Source of the DNA: Apteryx mantelli
Taxonomy: Eukaryota > Chordata > Aves > Apterygiformes > Apterygidae
NCBI RefSeq assembly: GCF_036417845.1
Contig: NC_089979.1
Coordinates: 26,601,958-26,665,957 of the forward strand
Direction of reading: 5' to 3'
Length of the DNA stretch: 64,000 nt
In this document: positions 60,641-64,000 of the stretch, one piece after another
Layout of the letters: every line of letters starts with the position of its first letter
Numbering within the stretch: the stretch's first letter is position 1
The notes under the pieces: model-generated
The model's input: the letters and a program-made list of their open reading frames with translations, nothing else
Database searches by the model: none
What the model was told of the DNA's origin: nothing
Made by a program: the position numbers and the translations under genes

Positions 60641-62906
60641 TTAAGAGTGATTTCAAGGGCAAATCAGATGCAAATAAAATATATTTTCTTCTATAATACC
60701 TAAACATTAAGAACACATTGACAAGAGCTTGCAAAAAGACATATGAGAAAAAAAGCTCTTGAGGTTAAAAAACTGCTTACACTGCAGCCTTTCTTATTTA
60801 AAGAGACTTTTTGCAGATTTTCCTGACACCCAGTATTTTCACCTAACTGCATGCCTACGCATCTGGTTGTATGGATTAGAGAGAACCTCTTCTCAGGGGA
60901 TTACATTAGCAAATGTCCTGTCTGAAGTCCTTCTGAGGATCCACACAGATTTAATCTTTATCCCAGAGCTAATTTCCTTCTTATCCAGGAGATATTTTTT
61001 AATTAAGAGTAATGACCAGAACTAAGCATTGCTTTGTTTCTGTGGAGATACAAACATCTCTTATATCAGGGGTCATCTCCTGTGCTTAACTGACTAATCA
61101 TCTCCTTTCCTCAAATGGGAAGGAGCAGACACTTCCTCAGATGCCTTTGGTGCACATATTTCAGGTGTGAAACATCATTTTGCATGTGATAAAAATGTAT
61201 GTGAAACAAGCTTGTGATGTGAACATCAGAATGAGAGACATGCAGCTTATTACTAACTCTGTTAAGAGCACACAGGTCAATACAACAACGCTGGCATGAC
61301 GGAGTGCCAACCTCTTTCCTTCAGGGGCATGTAGCAGAGGAGCAATTTATGCTGTTTGGGGCCAGGCAGAGCAGGGACCTGCTGAGTGACGCAGCTGCTC
61401 TCAACAACTGTCTGAGGCTATTCTCACCCTGCTTCTGAGCGCTCCCCGGCAAAGGACACAGAGGACTTTAAGCATCTACTTCTGTGATATCCTCGCCGCT
61501 GCTCCCGCAACTCTCTTGGACTCGGTAGAGGCCACTTCATCCCCTGTGGTGCCCAGAGTCACAGGCACAAGGGTGGCTAATGTCACTTCATGTCACCTTA
61601 ACCTTCTGTCCCTTGGAGAGAGGCAGTCACTCCTCACTGCACCCTGCCCCTTTTGCCACAACACTGCTCCACAGTCCATGAGAAAAAGCATGAGCCAAAC
61701 TTTCAGCTACTTCCAAGCTGGTTTTGGGTTCTGCCAGGACACCACATAATGCATTAGTAGGCTGATTAATTTGAGGATCTACAAGAAAGGACATATCAGA
61801 GAAAAGAAAACTCAATCCCAGCTAGAATGACTGTATTAAGCACCACACTGTTTACTACTTTGGCTAGTGGTTTCCATGGTCTCCATTTAAAAACTGCTTT
61901 AATTTCACTTATTTGCCTCTACTGAACTACATGCAAAGCTTCATTTCATGGTCTTGAGGACAAATTCCCTACTTTCTTATCTCTAACTTCTGATAATAAA
62001 TATCTTCTTAATATGGCTATGGCACAGCAAACCAAAAATAAAAAATTATCTTACACTGTCAGGTTAAGGGATTTTTTTCCCCCCCTTCCTTCGTTATACT
62101 TTTACCACAGAAGGTTAAAAAACTCCATACCAGGAACACCATTATTCAGTGTTATAAATATTTGTGTTTAGACCTTTATCAGCTAAGTACTTTGGGACAT
62201 TAAAAAATTGCTTGTATACAAAAGGAGGAAATAGAGCAGTCCGTAAGGCAGGAGAAGATGGCGCTAAGTGAAGACAGACAACTAAATACACGTTCCTAAA
62301 ACAATGCAAGACAATGCAGAGTAAGTTTAGTCCAAATGTAAGGGGAAGAGTGTTTATTGTTAGTGACAATCCCTTTTGTGAATACATATGGCAATTACAG
62401 CCATTTCCAAAATGGACACAATATTTTTGAAAGAAGTTTGCAGCATTGAATTGGAAAGTATCAGTATCTTTTCCCAAGCTGCTATTTTAGTTTTGAAAGA
62501 AGCAGTACAGTCATTGCCTCATCTACTCAAAGCCCAGGCAGCAACATTTTTAAAAATACTATGTTTTGGCAACTATACATGTCCAGTAGTACTCTTTACA
62601 TTTCCTACATTTTTGATCCTGAAACCCAGGGAATGTGTCACATAATTAGAATTATATACTTCCTTGCATTCCTTCAGATTACTTATTTAAATCTTCCCTT
62701 AACACTGTCACTATTACCTGTAAAATCTCTTGAAACCTCTAGAACTGCTGCCCCCTTCCCACTTGCCTGCCCCAGTAGCAGGAAGCATGGCTCAGTTATT
62801 AATATAAGAATACAGAATAATAAGTTGTTAAGCAGAGCTGGTCAGTATTTTTCTCACTTTTTGGTTTTGATGGAAAGAACACTTTTTGCAAAAAAGTAAT
62901 TACCCC

Positions 62907-62933
62907 GGGGGGGGGGGCAGGGGGGCAGGAAAG
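62907..62933 (+). repeat. G-rich run (G11, G6), potential G-quadruplex
   Basis: Eleven G, CA, then GGGGGG, CAGG. Several G-tracts within about 25 bases could fold as a quadruplex; no promoter context is evident. Confidence 0.7.
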
Positions 62934-64000
62934 GGAAACATAACACAGAGACTTTTTTTCTCTCCAGTTTTCCATTAGGAAACTGAAAATGAAATGATTT
63001 AGTTTTAGAAGAAGTCAACACTAATCCAACCTTTCACAACATCTCAAGGGATGTGTTACTCATCTAGGAAGCATGGTCCATAAAAGGAGAAAGGGCAAGA
63101 ACGAAGGCTCTTAGTTACAACTTCTTGGAAAAGAACAGCAGGTCAGGGGACTGAAGTGCATCTTAGCATTGAAACAAAAATAGAACAGACACCTTTGAAT
63201 TAAAATTCTTCAGACTTTCTATGCCAGAAGCCTTCCCCCAGCACAAAAGAAAAGCTTGAAAGTACAGAAGCTTCCCACATGAAATTCAGATTTCTGGCCA
63301 GCTGTACTTTTGAAATAGAAGTTCATAAATAAGAATCCCAAGGTGGTTTGCTAGGTAAGAAGTAACATTTTTAGAGCCATGCTGAAGTCAGAGACTCTCA
63401 GCCCAACAGCCATCTGTGTACATACACATCAAACATTTGTGAGTTACTGCTAGCAAGTATAGAGGAATGTTACATGTGTGAATTCCTCTGCTGTGTACAC
63501 AAATGGGGAGATTGAAAAGTAAGTTGTGCAAGTGCACAGGGAAGCCCAGGCTGCACGGTCAGAGCTCCAGGCTCCGTTCTGAGACAGTGTAGCCAGTGGT
63601 CAGAATAGCTTTGATTCCCAGTAACATCTGCAGATTTCTGGGCTACGCTTTACCTATACTCTCAATAACATACACACCACAGCTCTTTCCATGGTGTTCA
63701 CTCCTGAGCCTCATATTTGCTCCTGGAAAGGAAAACAGCCTTACATGGCAGCCCTTTGATAAAGGCCACAGAGGAATCCTGTTTCGTGTCACCAGGCACC
63801 ACGTGGCTCCATTTGCTCAAGTACTCAGAAACTTTCTATCTGTTCTTTCAGTGACACCTGAATCCTTCTGCTCATAACAAAGACTGCTGTTTATCAGCAA
63901 CAGACCGGAAGGGCCAGCCTCCAGATCACTCCAGATTCTGCTGTCACAGAGTAAGATCTCTCATAGCTTTATTCATAAATGTATCACAACTGACTGCCCT

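Larger units (their letters stand above)
59290..64000 (-). other. SNX31: SNX31 intron, incomplete at the right edge
   Basis: I looked on the minus strand for the PX-domain exons, especially the proline-rich loop (LPPFPPK type), and did not find them. There is a G14 run (60469-60482), an interrupted G-run (62907-62925) and a possible old LINE 3' fragment near 60575-60640. Short open frames elsewhere lack splice support. Confidence 0.55.

Overview
The window looks like nuclear DNA from a bird. It carries a CR1 retrotransposon with the typical avian CR1 3' end, further degraded CR1 copies, ancient MIR-like SINE fragments, and two vertebrate genes with compact introns. Both genes lie on the minus strand, in the order known from other vertebrates (ANKRD46 followed upstream by SNX31). 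The species cannot be named from the sequence.

Layout, left to right. Positions 1-22 kb are non-coding and lie downstream of ANKRD46. They hold a degraded CR1 (about 1.78-2.84 kb), a complete but inactive 2.4-kb DNA transposon that I recognise as Tigger1 (4837-7237, with TA target duplications), and a cluster of long C-homopolymers (9.8-14.3 kb). From 22.7 to 42.9 kb lies the whole ANKRD46 gene: three coding exons whose splice phases join into 228 residues, and a probable untranslated first exon inside a CpG island at 42.2-43.2 kb. Its first intron contains a pure (AAAGG)52 tract (35.05-35.31 kb), several old LINE remnants, and a recent, nearly open 5'-truncated CR1 (39.66-41.07 kb) flanked by a 10-bp duplication. 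From 44.6 kb to beyond the right edge lies SNX31. The last ten coding exons (328 residues plus stop) can be read with conserved splice signals and matching phases. The N-terminal PX-domain exons were not found and probably lie beyond 64 kb.

The two genes are tandem. SNX31 ends only about 1.4 kb before the CpG island that should drive ANKRD46, so readthrough or promoter interference is possible. ANKRD46 encodes a small ankyrin-repeat protein with one C-terminal membrane segment. SNX31 encodes an endosomal sorting nexin with a FERM-like cargo-binding region. I see no sign that they share a pathway.

The most unusual item is the Tigger1-like transposon. From memory this family belongs to placental mammals, yet this copy in an avian setting appears very close to the mammalian consensus, with many differences at decayed CpG sites. 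Horizontal transfer is the leading explanation; assembly chimerism must be excluded. No bacterial-type system, CRISPR array, tRNA or rRNA gene was seen.
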